This document shows, in pieces, positions 32,443 to 41,195 of a DNA stretch of 41,882 bases (the stretch's first letter is position 1; each line of letters begins with the position of its first letter). Location: positions 1-41,882 of the forward strand of contig USCC01000006.1 of NCBI GenBank assembly GCA_900553035.1, given 5' to 3'. The notes beneath the pieces were generated by a model, which did no database searches, was not told where the DNA came from, and worked only from the letters and a program-made list of their open reading frames with translations. The translations under genes were made by a program, and so were the position numbers. This DNA comes from an uncultured Rhodospirillaceae bacterium. GTDB taxonomy: Bacteria; Pseudomonadota; Alphaproteobacteria; CAAGCB01; CAG-977.

Positions 32443-32875
32443 GATTCCGGTTCCCAGATAAAGTTAAACTCCGGAACAGGATACGGACTTTTAAAAGAAA
32501 GATAAAGACAAAAATCCCGTTCTCAGCTCGTTTTACATCAAATGCCCGTAAATACGCCGACGCCCCCTTGTTCCCGAAAGGAGAGAACGAATCTCTTCTC
32601 CTGCGGTTTTCATGATATCCGAAAAGCGGCTTTTTTCACTCATGCGGCCTTGGGAACCCGCGGAAAAAGAAGGGAAGCGGGGCGCCCATAACACCCGAAA
32701 AGGAAACGAGCCGCGAAATGTTTTTCGTGTATGGCACGCGTATTTCCGCTTTTGAAGGAAAAGAAAGATTTCCCGGGGCCGGCGCTGTAACCGGTGCGGC
32801 CGCGGGAAGGGCAATCCGGCGTGACTTCCCTCAGACCATCCCTGCCGGAACGCCGCAGGGCGTTTGCGGAAGAAC
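32443..32875. other. Intergenic region between argG and sufT, with a GC-rich hairpin
   Basis: Contains a large imperfect hairpin at about 32,769-32,809 (TTCCCG...CGGGAA with GGCC/GGCC inside), followed on the minus strand by a T-rich stretch (TCTTTCTTTTCC): a likely end of the suf operon transcript. The argG promoter must lie in the AT-rich 32,445-32,520, but no clear boxes are seen. A 125-residue minus-strand frame here overlaps sufT and looks spurious. Confidence 0.4.
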
Positions 32876-33586
32876 CTAAAACATATCCAGAATGTAGCGG
32901 GCGTTTTCACTCATGCGGTCAATGCTCCATGCCGGCTCCCAGACCAGCTTCACCGTGACTTTGCCGACGCCTTCGAGTTTGGCGACCGCTTCGGCGACCT
33001 GTTTGGGCATCAGTCCCGCCACAGGGCACGAAGGCGCCGTTACGGTCATGTCGATTTCAACATCACCGTTCACCAGCGTGTCCATCCGGTAAATCAGCCC
33101 CAGATCATAAACGTTGAGCATGATTTCAGGATCAACGACGGTCTGCATCGCCTTCACCAGATCGTCCGGCGAAGCGTGTGCCGCACCTTCGGGCAGGCTT
33201 TCGCCTTCGGTGACCACATAGTCGTCCCCATAATTGACGACGGGAAGATCAGGAATATTTCCGCCCCACATCAGGGCTTCAAAGTCGGGAATATTATTTG
33301 ACCCGGGCAGAAGTTCGTCCAGAGTCTGCGGCTTTCCGGATTTTGCCTGTTCCTGCTGCACCTGATGCGGCGTCAGGGGGATTTCAACGGTGCCGGAAAA
33401 GTCGGCCGGCAACTTTTTAAGGTCGTCTTCCGTGATCATGGGCGGCAGGGTGCGGAACATGCGTTCCGTGGGACCCATGCTGTCCGCGGCGGGTGTTTTG
33501 CCGCTTTCTCCGGAAACGGCGGGTACGGCGCCGGAAATGTTCTCCGGCGCCGTTTCGGTTCCTGTGACTGTCGATTTTTCTTCCAT
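32876..33586 (-). CDS. sufT: SufT/MIP18-family Fe-S assembly protein with long N-terminal extension
   Basis: 236 residues from ATG 33586 (AAAGG upstream; the in-frame TTG 18 bases earlier is less likely). The C-terminal ~105 residues are a DUF59/MIP18 domain: DLVKAMQTVVDPEIMLNVYDLGLIYRM and MTVTAPSCPVAGLMP with its conserved Cys, ending in VKLVWEPAWSIDRMSENAR. SufT aids Fe-S cluster maturation. The first ~130 residues are low-complexity with a conserved-looking TLPPMITEDDLKKLP segment, as seen in some longer SufT proteins. Last gene of the suf operon. Confidence 0.85.
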   Translation of the reverse strand: MEEKSTVTGTETAPENISGAVPAVSGESGKTPAADSMGPTERMFRTLPPMITEDDLKKLPADFSGTVEIPLTPHQVQQEQAKSGKPQTLDELLPGSNNIPDFEALMWGGNIPDLPVVNYGDDYVVTEGESLPEGAAHASPDDLVKAMQTVVDPEIMLNVYDLGLIYRMDTLVNGDVEIDMTVTAPSCPVAGLMPKQVAEAVAKLEGVGKVTVKLVWEPAWSIDRMSENARYILDMF

Positions 33587-33685
33587 CAGGCCTTTACTCC
33601 GCAAAAGTCTCTAAGAAGTTATGCGACTGTTCGAACCGATTTTCAACCCCTTCTTTCAAAAAAGAAACGAAAAAATCCCCGCCGT

Positions 33686-33874
33686 TCATTTCCGGCCGCA
33701 ACGGCATCCGCCCGCGCGTTTTGTTTCATTTTGTTCAAACTGGGGTTTTTCCGGATGGGGAACACTGATTTCCTCACCGGATTCCGTCGGGCCGACGCGA
33801 GCCGACGTATCGGCCGAATAATCAGGCGTATTGTCCTTCTTCGCGGACATTTTCTCTTTCATCTTATCGTTCAT
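33686..33874 (-). CDS. Small protein with C-terminal CxC motif in the suf operon
   Basis: 62 residues from ATG 33874, chosen because AAAGGAG lies 7 bases upstream; an earlier in-frame Met at 33892 has no such site. Highly charged and probably disordered (MNDKMKEKMSAKKDN), ending in RAGGCRCGRK. It lies 23 bp after sufS and 99 bp before sufT on the same strand. No family recognised. The CxC could bind a metal or cluster, but that is inference. Confidence 0.5.
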   Translation of the reverse strand: MNDKMKEKMSAKKDNTPDYSADTSARVGPTESGEEISVPHPEKPQFEQNETKRAGGCRCGRK

Positions 33875-33897
33875 GAGTTTTCTCCTTTCCATAAAAA

Positions 33898-35118
33898 TCA
33901 GGACAAGATCACTCTCACTTTATGTAACGCCTTGACGAAAGCCTCAATATCCTCTTCCGTATTATAAACTCCCAGAGACGCCCGAACGGATACGGGCACG
34001 CCGAACCTTTCATGCAGAGGCTGCGCGCAATGGTGGCCGACACGGACAGCGACGCCCTGCTGATCCAGTATTACGGCCACGTCCTGAGGATGTCCGAAAT
34101 CAGTCACAAAACTGACCAGACCCGTTTTCCCCGGCGCCGTACCGATCAGACGCGTTCCCGGTACGGACGCAACACCGTCCGCCAGTTTCCGGCACAGCAT
34201 TTTCCCGTATTCCGAGACATTCTCCATCCCGATCGAACGGACATAATCAACCGCATGGCCTAGACCTATTGCCTGAACAATCGGGGGCGTCCCGGCTTCA
34301 AAGCGCGCCGGCGGTTCGGCCCACACACTGCGTTCAAACGATACGGATTTGATCATGTCGCCGCCGCCCTGCAACGGAGGCATCGTTTCCAGAACGGCAA
34401 GCCGCCCGTACAGAATGCCGATCCCCGTCGGCCCATACAGCTTGTGCCCCGAAAAAACATAAAAGTCACAACCGAGTTCCTCAACATTGACCGGCATATG
34501 CGCCGCGGCCTGACAGCCGTCAATCAGGACGACCGCTCCGACTCCGTGCGCCGCCCGGACAATTTCCCGAACCGGAAAAACCGTTCCCAGAACGTTCGAC
34601 ATCTGGGTCATGCCGACAAAACGCGTCCGTTCGTTCAGAAACGGAAGAAAATCTTCCATCCGGAAAGAACCGTCATCGGTGACCGGGACGACGTTGATCC
34701 TGAAACCGATGCGCTGCTGCAAAAGCTGCCACGGAACGATATTGGAATGGTGTTCGGCGACGGACAGGATGATTTCGTCGCCCTCTTTCAGATTTTCCGC
34801 CCCCCATGTCCCGGCGACAAGATTGATGGAATCCGTCGCGCCGCGAGTGAAAATAATTTCCCTGTCCGATGCGGCGCCGATAAAATCCCGCACCTTTCTG
34901 CGCGCCGCTTCAAAATTCGCCGTTGCCTTTTCGGACAGCTCGTACATCCCGCGGTGAACATTGGCGTACTCGTTTTCATAACAGAAACGCATGGCGTCCA
35001 ACACCGGGCGCGGTTTCTGGGCGGACGCGGCGCTGTCCAGAAACACCAGAGGCTTTCCGTGAACCGTCAGAGACAGCGCCGGAAAATCGGCTCTTATTTT
35101 ATAAGGATCCAGCGTCAT
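33898..35118 (-). CDS. sufS: Cysteine desulfurase SufS
   Basis: 406 residues from ATG 35118 (GAGGGAGGAAAAG upstream; the frame runs further but MTLDPYKIRADFP is the family start). Takes sulfur from cysteine for Fe-S clusters. PLP lysine in SGHKLYGPTG, AEHHSNIVPWQ, TRGATDSINLVA, and the catalytic cysteine in RVGHHCAQP are all present. Group II (SufS-type) features. No SufE or SufU gene is present next to it in this window. Confidence 0.95.
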   Translation of the reverse strand: MTLDPYKIRADFPALSLTVHGKPLVFLDSAASAQKPRPVLDAMRFCYENEYANVHRGMYELSEKATANFEAARRKVRDFIGAASDREIIFTRGATDSINLVAGTWGAENLKEGDEIILSVAEHHSNIVPWQLLQQRIGFRINVVPVTDDGSFRMEDFLPFLNERTRFVGMTQMSNVLGTVFPVREIVRAAHGVGAVVLIDGCQAAAHMPVNVEELGCDFYVFSGHKLYGPTGIGILYGRLAVLETMPPLQGGGDMIKSVSFERSVWAEPPARFEAGTPPIVQAIGLGHAVDYVRSIGMENVSEYGKMLCRKLADGVASVPGTRLIGTAPGKTGLVSFVTDFGHPQDVAVILDQQGVAVRVGHHCAQPLHERFGVPVSVRASLGVYNTEEDIEAFVKALHKVRVILS

Positions 35119-35129
35119 CTTTTCCTCCC

Positions 35130-35894
35130 TCAGGCCTCTGCACCGCTGAAACGGCACTGTTCGGCCACGCGGTTGCGAAATTCCGCGCGGATTTGTTCAT
35201 CGGTGATTTCATCCAGGACTTCGTTCAAAAACGCCGCGATCAGGATTTCGCGAGCCTGAGGTTCCGGAATCCCACGTGTTCTCAGGTAAAACAGATGCAA
35301 CTCGTTCAGCGCACCAATGGCCGAACCGTGCGCGCATTTAACATCGTCCGAGTAGATTTCCAGCTTCGGCACGGCTCTGATTTCAGCGGCGGGAGACAGA
35401 AGAAGAGCGCGGTGTTGCTGAGCACCGTCGATTCCACGGCGCCCCGGCGGGATGAGGATACTGCCTTCAAAAGACGCCTTTGCACCGTCGGCGGCAATGC
35501 CTTTGACCAGCTGTGCCGAGAAAGTATCGTCCGCCGAATGCCGGATATCAGAGGACAGCCGCGCCTGTTCCGCTCCGCTGACCGCATAGACCGCGTCGCT
35601 CCGGCATCGTGCCTCCGCGCCGGTCAGATCCATCCGCACATGCGTCCCGCCCCCGCCCAGATGAAGGGTCGTCAGCTCATAGGATGCTCGAGCCGCCACC
35701 GTCGCGGCCAGAACGCTTTCACCGGAGCAGTGAAGGCGGTAATGGCGCAGGCGTGCGTTTTCGCCGACCTCGACCGTGCATTCCCCGTTCAGTGAACGTT
35801 CGACCAGAACGGCGCTTTTCCCCGGCGCAATGACGATTTTGTCCGCCGCGAAAAGCTCCAGAGGTTCGGACTGATTTTCGACAATTTCAATCAT
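35130..35894 (-). CDS. sufD: Fe-S assembly scaffold protein SufD, short form
   Basis: 254 residues, shorter than the ~420 of E. coli SufD: the N-terminal helical domain is missing and only the beta-helix core and C-terminal helices remain (VAARASYELTTLHLGGGGTHVRMDL, QQHRALLLSPAAEI, KLEIYSDDVKCAHGSAIGALNE with the conserved KC.HG). Works with SufB and SufC. Start overlaps the sufC stop by 4 bp. Confidence 0.92.
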   Translation of the reverse strand: MIEIVENQSEPLELFAADKIVIAPGKSAVLVERSLNGECTVEVGENARLRHYRLHCSGESVLAATVAARASYELTTLHLGGGGTHVRMDLTGAEARCRSDAVYAVSGAEQARLSSDIRHSADDTFSAQLVKGIAADGAKASFEGSILIPPGRRGIDGAQQHRALLLSPAAEIRAVPKLEIYSDDVKCAHGSAIGALNELHLFYLRTRGIPEPQAREILIAAFLNEVLDEITDEQIRAEFRNRVAEQCRFSGAEA

Positions 35895-36643
35895 GCGTCC
35901 GCCTCTTCGCCGGCGAATTCCGCAAATCCCGTGATTTTCAGCTCCCGCCCGCCGGTTTTGACAATCCGCCCGTTCACCATGACGTGCACCACGTCCGCTC
36001 CCACCAGCTCCAGAAAATCCTGATAATGTGTGATGAACAGGAACGAACGCGACGGCGCACGCATGATGTTGACAGCTTCGGCGACAACTTTCTGGGCATC
36101 AATGTCCAGACCGGAATCCATCTCGTCCAGAATGCAGAGTTCGGGTTCCAAAACGGCCATCTGAAACATTTCCAGACGTTTTTTCTCGCCGCCGGAAAAA
36201 CCGACATTGACGGGACGCTTCAGCATTTCGTCGGAAATCCCCAACGCTTTGGAACGCAACCGGATGTGTTTCATGAATCCGACGGCGTCGTAGTCCTTCA
36301 GGCCTTCCGCGCGCCGTTTGGCGTTCAGAGCGTATTTCATAAACGTCGCCATGGAAACGCCCGGAATTTCGACCGGATACTGGAACGCCAGGAATATGCC
36401 CGCCCGTGCCCGCTCGTCAACGCTCATTTCCAACAGGTCGCGTCCTTTGAATGAGACCGAACCGGCGGTGACCTCATAATGCGGATTACCGCACAGCACA
36501 TTGAACAGCGTGCTTTTTCCCGCGCCGTTCGGCCCCATGATCGCATGGACTTCGCCTTCGTTCATGGTCAGGTTCACGCCTTTCAAAATCGGCTTGTCGT
36601 CGACTTTGGCATGCAGATCCTTTATTTCAAGCCAGGCTGTCAT
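35891..36643 (-). CDS. sufC: Fe-S assembly ATPase SufC
   Basis: 250 residues from ATG 36643 (MTAWLEIKDLHAKVDDKP). ABC ATPase: Walker A GPNGAGKST, SufC-type signature FSGGEKKRLEM, Walker B CILDEMDSGLDIDA and the His of FITHYQ. Drives SufB-SufD rearrangement during cluster assembly. 22 bp after sufB; GGAG about 12 bases upstream. Confidence 0.96.
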   Translation of the reverse strand: MTAWLEIKDLHAKVDDKPILKGVNLTMNEGEVHAIMGPNGAGKSTLFNVLCGNPHYEVTAGSVSFKGRDLLEMSVDERARAGIFLAFQYPVEIPGVSMATFMKYALNAKRRAEGLKDYDAVGFMKHIRLRSKALGISDEMLKRPVNVGFSGGEKKRLEMFQMAVLEPELCILDEMDSGLDIDAQKVVAEAVNIMRAPSRSFLFITHYQDFLELVGADVVHVMVNGRIVKTGGRELKITGFAEFAGEEADA

Positions 36644-36665
36644 TTTTATTTTTCTCCTTCGTATC

Positions 36666-38117
36666 CTACCCGACGCTGCCTTCAAGCGTCACGGCGACCA
36701 AACGCGTCGCTTCGATTGCGAATTCCATGGGCAGTTTCTGCATGACGTCCTTGCAGAACCCATTGACGATCAGCGATACGGCCTCTTCGGGTTCCAGCCC
36801 CCTCTGACGGCAGTAGTAGAGCTGGTCGTCGCTGATTTTCGAGGTCGTCGCCTCGTGTTCAATGGATGCCGAAGGGTTGGCACTCTGCATATAGGGAATT
36901 GTATGCGCACCGCACAGGGAACCGATCAGCAGGCTGTCACACTGCGTATAATTGCGGCCGTTTTCCGCGCCTCTGGTCATATTGACCAGTCCGCGGTAGG
37001 TATTCTGCGACTTTCCGGCGGAAATGCCTTTGGAAACAATCGTTGACGACGTATTGCGGCCGATGTGAATCATTTTCGTCCCGGTATCCGCCTGCTGGAA
37101 ATTGTTGGTGATGGCGACGGAATAGAACTCGCCCGACGCATTGTCGCCCTGAAGAATGCACGACGGATATTTCCATGTTATGGCCGAACCGGTTTCGACC
37201 TGTGTCCACGACAGTTTGGCGTTCACCCCTTTGCACAGGCCGCGCTTTGTGACGAAATTGTAAATGCCCCCCTTGCCGTCCTTATCGCCGGGAAACCAGT
37301 TCTGAACCGTCGAGTATTTGACCTCGGCATTATCCATTACGATGATTTCAACGATGGCGGCGTGCAGCTGGTTTTCATCCCGCTGAGGCGCGGTGCAACC
37401 TTCTAAATAGCTGACGTATGACTCGTCGTCCGCAATGATCAGCGTGCGTTCAAACTGACCGGATTTTTTCGCATTGATGCGGAAATAGGTCGACAGTTCC
37501 ATGGGACAGCGCACGCCTTTGGGAATATAAACGAAAGTCCCGTCCGTGAAAACCGCCGAGTTCAGGCAGGCGAAAAAATTATCGGTATAGGGCACAACCG
37601 TCCCCAAATACTGCCGCACCAGGTCGGGGTGTTCCTGCACCGCTTCGGAAATTGAACAGAAGATGATCCCCTGTTTGGCCAGCCGATCCCGGAAGGTTGT
37701 CGCCACGGAAACGCTGTCAAAAACGGCGTCAACCGCAACGCCGGCCAGAAGAGCGCGCTCCTGCAGCGGAACGCCCAGCTTGTCGTAGGTTTTCAGCAAT
37801 TCGGGATCGACTTCGTCCAGGCTTTTGGGCGCATCGGCGGTTTTCGGCGCGGCGTAATAGTAAACGTCCTGATAATCAATCGGCGGATAGGACAGCATCG
37901 CCCAGCGCGGTTCTTTCAGCGTCAGCCAGCGGCGGTAAGCCTTCAGCCGGAATTCCAACAGCCACGCGGGTTCCTTTTTTTTGGCGGAAATGAAACGGAT
38001 GATATCTTCGTTCAGCCCTTTGGGAGCGGTTTCCGCATCAATGTCCGTCACGAATCCGTACCGGTACGTGTCCGATACGGCATCAAGGGCCGATATTTTA
38101 TCCTTCTCGCCTGTCAT
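36666..38117 (-). CDS. sufB: Fe-S assembly scaffold protein SufB
   Basis: 483 residues, full length, start preceded by CTGGAGGAGAGC. Typical SufB blocks: VPYTDNFFACLNSAVFTDGTFVYIPKGVRCPMELSTYFRIN (in part), SYLEGCTAPQRDENQLHAA, VKYSTVQNWFPGD, and EHEATTSKISDDQLYYCRQRGL near the C-terminus, with the conserved cysteine in LEGCTAP. First gene of the suf operon; no IscR-type regulator gene is next to it. Confidence 0.97.
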   Translation of the reverse strand: MTGEKDKISALDAVSDTYRYGFVTDIDAETAPKGLNEDIIRFISAKKKEPAWLLEFRLKAYRRWLTLKEPRWAMLSYPPIDYQDVYYYAAPKTADAPKSLDEVDPELLKTYDKLGVPLQERALLAGVAVDAVFDSVSVATTFRDRLAKQGIIFCSISEAVQEHPDLVRQYLGTVVPYTDNFFACLNSAVFTDGTFVYIPKGVRCPMELSTYFRINAKKSGQFERTLIIADDESYVSYLEGCTAPQRDENQLHAAIVEIIVMDNAEVKYSTVQNWFPGDKDGKGGIYNFVTKRGLCKGVNAKLSWTQVETGSAITWKYPSCILQGDNASGEFYSVAITNNFQQADTGTKMIHIGRNTSSTIVSKGISAGKSQNTYRGLVNMTRGAENGRNYTQCDSLLIGSLCGAHTIPYMQSANPSASIEHEATTSKISDDQLYYCRQRGLEPEEAVSLIVNGFCKDVMQKLPMEFAIEATRLVAVTLEGSVG

Positions 38118-38371
38118 GCTCTCCTCCAGCGCCGGGGGTCAGGATACCGAAGCCCGCCGCCTCCTGCAAACATTTTCACGTCCCGGCTTTTATAACGCTT
38201 TTCACGCGTTTTTGAAACACCTCTTTTCAGATACGGCTGACGTGTGCCCGCCGTCATTCCAAAATCGCCTTAAATGTTTAAAAATTAATATGATAATGCA
38301 TTTTCGATATTGCAGAGGGTCCGTGAAACGGGCTAGAATTTCCTTCTGACGAGAAAAAAAGCAGGTGACGC
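38118..38371. promoter_or_regulatory. Divergent promoter region between sufB and the GGDEF gene
   Basis: 254 bases; an AT-rich core at about 38,268-38,310 (TTTAAAAATTAATATGATAATGCA) is the probable promoter area for one or both genes. A GATAATGCATTTTCGATA stretch faintly recalls iron-regulator boxes but does not meet a consensus. Confidence 0.35.
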
Positions 38372-39535
38372 ATGAAAAATCCGTGGTTCAGTATTCAAGC
38401 TTTGGCCGCCGAAACCGCCGATGCGGGGGAGGTGCCCGAAACATCCCTTTTCACCGAAATCGATTTTGCCATGACTGCCGTTGTCATCGCCGTTATGTTG
38501 GCCATCACGACGCTGTATTTTCTCCAGCGTTACCTGCGAAGCCGATTCCGTTCCAAAGAACTGAAACAGAAAGTCATTGATCTTCAGAACGAACTGCTGA
38601 CAACCCAGAAAAATCTGGAAGAACTGACCAAAGAGCGCAACCGTAAATTTGATCCCTACTCGTCCCCCAACACCAAAAGCCTGATTTTCTGCCTGGACAA
38701 GGACGGCGCCATCCTTTCGGGAAACGATTACGCATTTGAATTCTTCGGTTATGCCGACAAGGAAGAGCTTCTGGGCAAAAACATCATCGGAACGCTTGTT
38801 CCCCTGAAGGATTCGCATGGCCAGAACATGACCAATCTGATTGAGCGGATCAAAAATAATCCGCGCCTGTACGTCGATAATGAAAACGAAAATATCTGCC
38901 GCGACGGTAAAAAAGTCTGGGTGTCATGGACAAACCGCATCATTTACGACACCGACGGCAATCCTTCGGAAATCCGTTCGGTCGGTTTTGACATCACGCC
39001 CCGCAAACGGCTTGAGGAAGAGTTGCGCCAGATGACCGTCGTCGATCCCGTGACGGGCGTCCTGAACCGCCAGCGTTTTCTTGACGACGGCGCGCGTGAA
39101 CTGAAACGCGCCCGGCGCTATAAACGTGATCTGTCCGTCCTTCTGATGACGATTGACCGTTTTGAAGCTCTGAACAGCGAACACGGGACAGCGTTCAGTG
39201 ATGAGGCGATCAAGGTCGCCGTCACGGCCTGCCTCAATTCCATCCGCGAATCCGATTATCTGGGGCGTCTGGCGGATGTCGAGTTCGCCCTGCTGTTGCC
39301 GGAAACGCCGCTGGACGGCGCCATGATCGTTGCCGAACGCATCCGCAACGAAGTCATGCATTCCGACCTGATGGTCGGGGACATAAAAATCTCCGTAACG
39401 ACCAGCATCGGCATCGCCACGCGCCTGCCCGAAGATGAAACCATCGATTCCGTCCTGTTGCGCGCTTTCAATGCCCTGCGTTCGGCCAAAGAACGCCACA
39501 ACAACGTCGCGGTTGCCGAAGTTCCCGCTCCGTAG
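38372..39535 (+). CDS. Membrane PAS protein with degenerate GGDEF domain
   Basis: 387 residues. One transmembrane helix (about 34-52), a coiled coil (60-92), a PAS domain (about 100-215, ending VGFDITPRKRLEEEL) and a GGDEF-fold domain (222-380, VVDPVTGVLNRQRF). The active-site loop reads ADVEF (301-305) instead of GGDEF, the metal-binding MLDID position is MTIDR, and GHxxGD is GTAFSD. It is therefore very unlikely to make cyclic di-GMP; it may bind GTP or act as a structural sensor. AGGTGACGC lies before the ATG. Confidence 0.85.
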   Translation: MKNPWFSIQALAAETADAGEVPETSLFTEIDFAMTAVVIAVMLAITTLYFLQRYLRSRFRSKELKQKVIDLQNELLTTQKNLEELTKERNRKFDPYSSPNTKSLIFCLDKDGAILSGNDYAFEFFGYADKEELLGKNIIGTLVPLKDSHGQNMTNLIERIKNNPRLYVDNENENICRDGKKVWVSWTNRIIYDTDGNPSEIRSVGFDITPRKRLEEELRQMTVVDPVTGVLNRQRFLDDGARELKRARRYKRDLSVLLMTIDRFEALNSEHGTAFSDEAIKVAVTACLNSIRESDYLGRLADVEFALLLPETPLDGAMIVAERIRNEVMHSDLMVGDIKISVTTSIGIATRLPEDETIDSVLLRAFNALRSAKERHNNVAVAEVPAP

Positions 39536-39621
39536 CGGAAAACGCCCCCCCTTTTTTCCATCTATCGCCTGTAAGGGAAGAAGATTATGCTTGATTAATT
39601 TATAAGACATAAGGAGCCATA

Positions 39622-40731
39622 ATGAAAATAGCCGTACCGAAGGAAGTACGTCACGGTGAAGCCCGCGTTGCCGCCTCGCCGGACACGATAAAAAAAATGA
39701 AAGCCTGGGGTGCTGAAATTTCCATCCAGACAGAAGCGGGACTTCTCTCCGATATTCCCGACACCGCTTTTGAAAATGCCGGCGCCGCCGTCCGCAGAGA
39801 TTTCCGTGAAACGATCGAAAATGCGGACATTATCCTGAAAATACAACGTCCGACGGACGATGAAATAAAGCAGATGGACGCCCGATCCGTTCTGGTCTGC
39901 CTGATGAATGCAAAAACAGATTCCGAAACCCTGAAAAAAGTCGCCGAAGCGGGTCTGACCTGCTTTGCGATGGAGCTGTTGCCCCGTATTTCCCGGGCAC
40001 AGAGCATGGACGTGCTTTCCTCCCAGAGCAACCTGGCGGGGTACAAGGCGGTCATTGACGCGGCGGCGGTCTACAGACGGGCTCTGCCGATGATGATGAC
40101 GGCGGCGGGAACGGTCGCTCCGGCGCATATTCTTGTTCTGGGCGCCGGCGTTGCGGGGCTTCAGGCCATTGCAACGGCGAAACGCCTGGGGGCGGTCGTC
40201 TCTGCTTTTGACGTACGTCCCGCCGTCAGGGAACAGGTCGAATCCCTGGGCGCAAAATTTGTCGAGGTCGAAGGCCTGGCCGCTGCGGAAACGGTCGGAG
40301 GCTATGCCGGAGAAATGGACGCGGAATCAAGAAAACGCCAGGAAAAAGCCATTGCCGATGCGGTCGTCAAAACCGATATCATCATCACGACGGCTCTGAT
40401 TCCCGGAAAAAAAGCGCCGATCCTCGTGACCGGAGAAATGCTGAAAACGATGAAGCCCGGCTCTGTCATCCTTGACCTGGCGGCCGATCAGGGCGGAAAC
40501 TGTGAAGGAACGGTCAGCGGCGAATCCGTTGAACGCCATGGCGTCACGATTCTGGGATACGCCGACGAGGCCTCCCGGTTGGCGGCGGACGCCAGCCTTC
40601 TGTTCGCCAAGAACCTGTACAATTTCATCACACCGATGATTAACAGGGAAAACGGAACGCTCGGCATCAATTTTGAAGACGAAATTTACAAAGCAACCTG
40701 CGTCGCGCGCGACGGCAGTGTTTTGATTTAG
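39622..40731 (+). CDS. pntAA: NAD(P) transhydrogenase subunit alpha, part 1
   Basis: 369 residues. NAD(H)-binding domain I of proton-translocating transhydrogenase: MKIAVPKEVRHGEARVAASP, NLAGYKAVIDAA, Rossmann motif VLGAGVAGLQAIATAKRLGA near residue 172, and the mobile loop YAGEMDAESRKRQ. In most Alphaproteobacteria the alpha subunit is split in two genes as here. AAGGAG stands 7 bases before the ATG. Confidence 0.96.
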   Translation: MKIAVPKEVRHGEARVAASPDTIKKMKAWGAEISIQTEAGLLSDIPDTAFENAGAAVRRDFRETIENADIILKIQRPTDDEIKQMDARSVLVCLMNAKTDSETLKKVAEAGLTCFAMELLPRISRAQSMDVLSSQSNLAGYKAVIDAAAVYRRALPMMMTAAGTVAPAHILVLGAGVAGLQAIATAKRLGAVVSAFDVRPAVREQVESLGAKFVEVEGLAAAETVGGYAGEMDAESRKRQEKAIADAVVKTDIIITTALIPGKKAPILVTGEMLKTMKPGSVILDLAADQGGNCEGTVSGESVERHGVTILGYADEASRLAADASLLFAKNLYNFITPMINRENGTLGINFEDEIYKATCVARDGSVLI

Positions 40732-40743
40732 GAGGAACCGATC

Positions 40744-41190
40744 ATGTCTGATGCGACACTTCTGGCGGACAGGATTTCCGCCTCCGTCGGCGCGGCGAAC
40801 GCGTCGCTGGCCGAAGCGGCGGATAAACTGCGCGACGCCGGAGTTCATCTGAACGAGCTCAATTCTACTGTCAGCGGCATGCTCCCGGCCGTTTCGGGCG
40901 AAAGCGGATTTATTTTCCTTCTGACTGTTTTTGTTCTGGCGTGTTTTGTCGGATACTATGTCATCTGGAAAGTCACGCCCGCTCTGCATTCTCCCCTGAT
41001 GTCCGTGACAAATGCGATTTCATCGGTCATCATTGTCGGTGCTCTGATCGCCGCGGGTCCCGAAACATTTTCCCGGGCAACGCTACTCGGCTTTTTTGCC
41101 GTGCTGTTCGCCTCGGTCAACATTTTCGGCGGCTTTGTCGTCACCGGGCGCATGCTCGCCCTGTTCAAGAATAAATCACGGAAAGGATAG
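40744..41190 (+). CDS. pntAB: NAD(P) transhydrogenase subunit alpha, part 2 (membrane)
   Basis: 148 residues. A ~50-residue Ala-rich helical N-terminal extension precedes the usual membrane part, which has three to four helices (GFIFLLTVFVLACFVGYYVIW, ISSVIIVGALIAAG, FAVLFASVNIFGGFVVTGRML). The motif VTPALHSPLMSVTNAISS is conserved in the family. GGAGGAACC upstream; 12 bp after pntAA. Confidence 0.94.
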   Translation: MSDATLLADRISASVGAANASLAEAADKLRDAGVHLNELNSTVSGMLPAVSGESGFIFLLTVFVLACFVGYYVIWKVTPALHSPLMSVTNAISSVIIVGALIAAGPETFSRATLLGFFAVLFASVNIFGGFVVTGRMLALFKNKSRKG

Positions 41191-41195
41191 GGAAA

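Noticed and set aside
32533..32910. A 125-residue minus-strand frame between argG and sufT
   Set aside because: Overlaps the sufT 3' end and a hairpin; Arg/Phe-rich, looks random.
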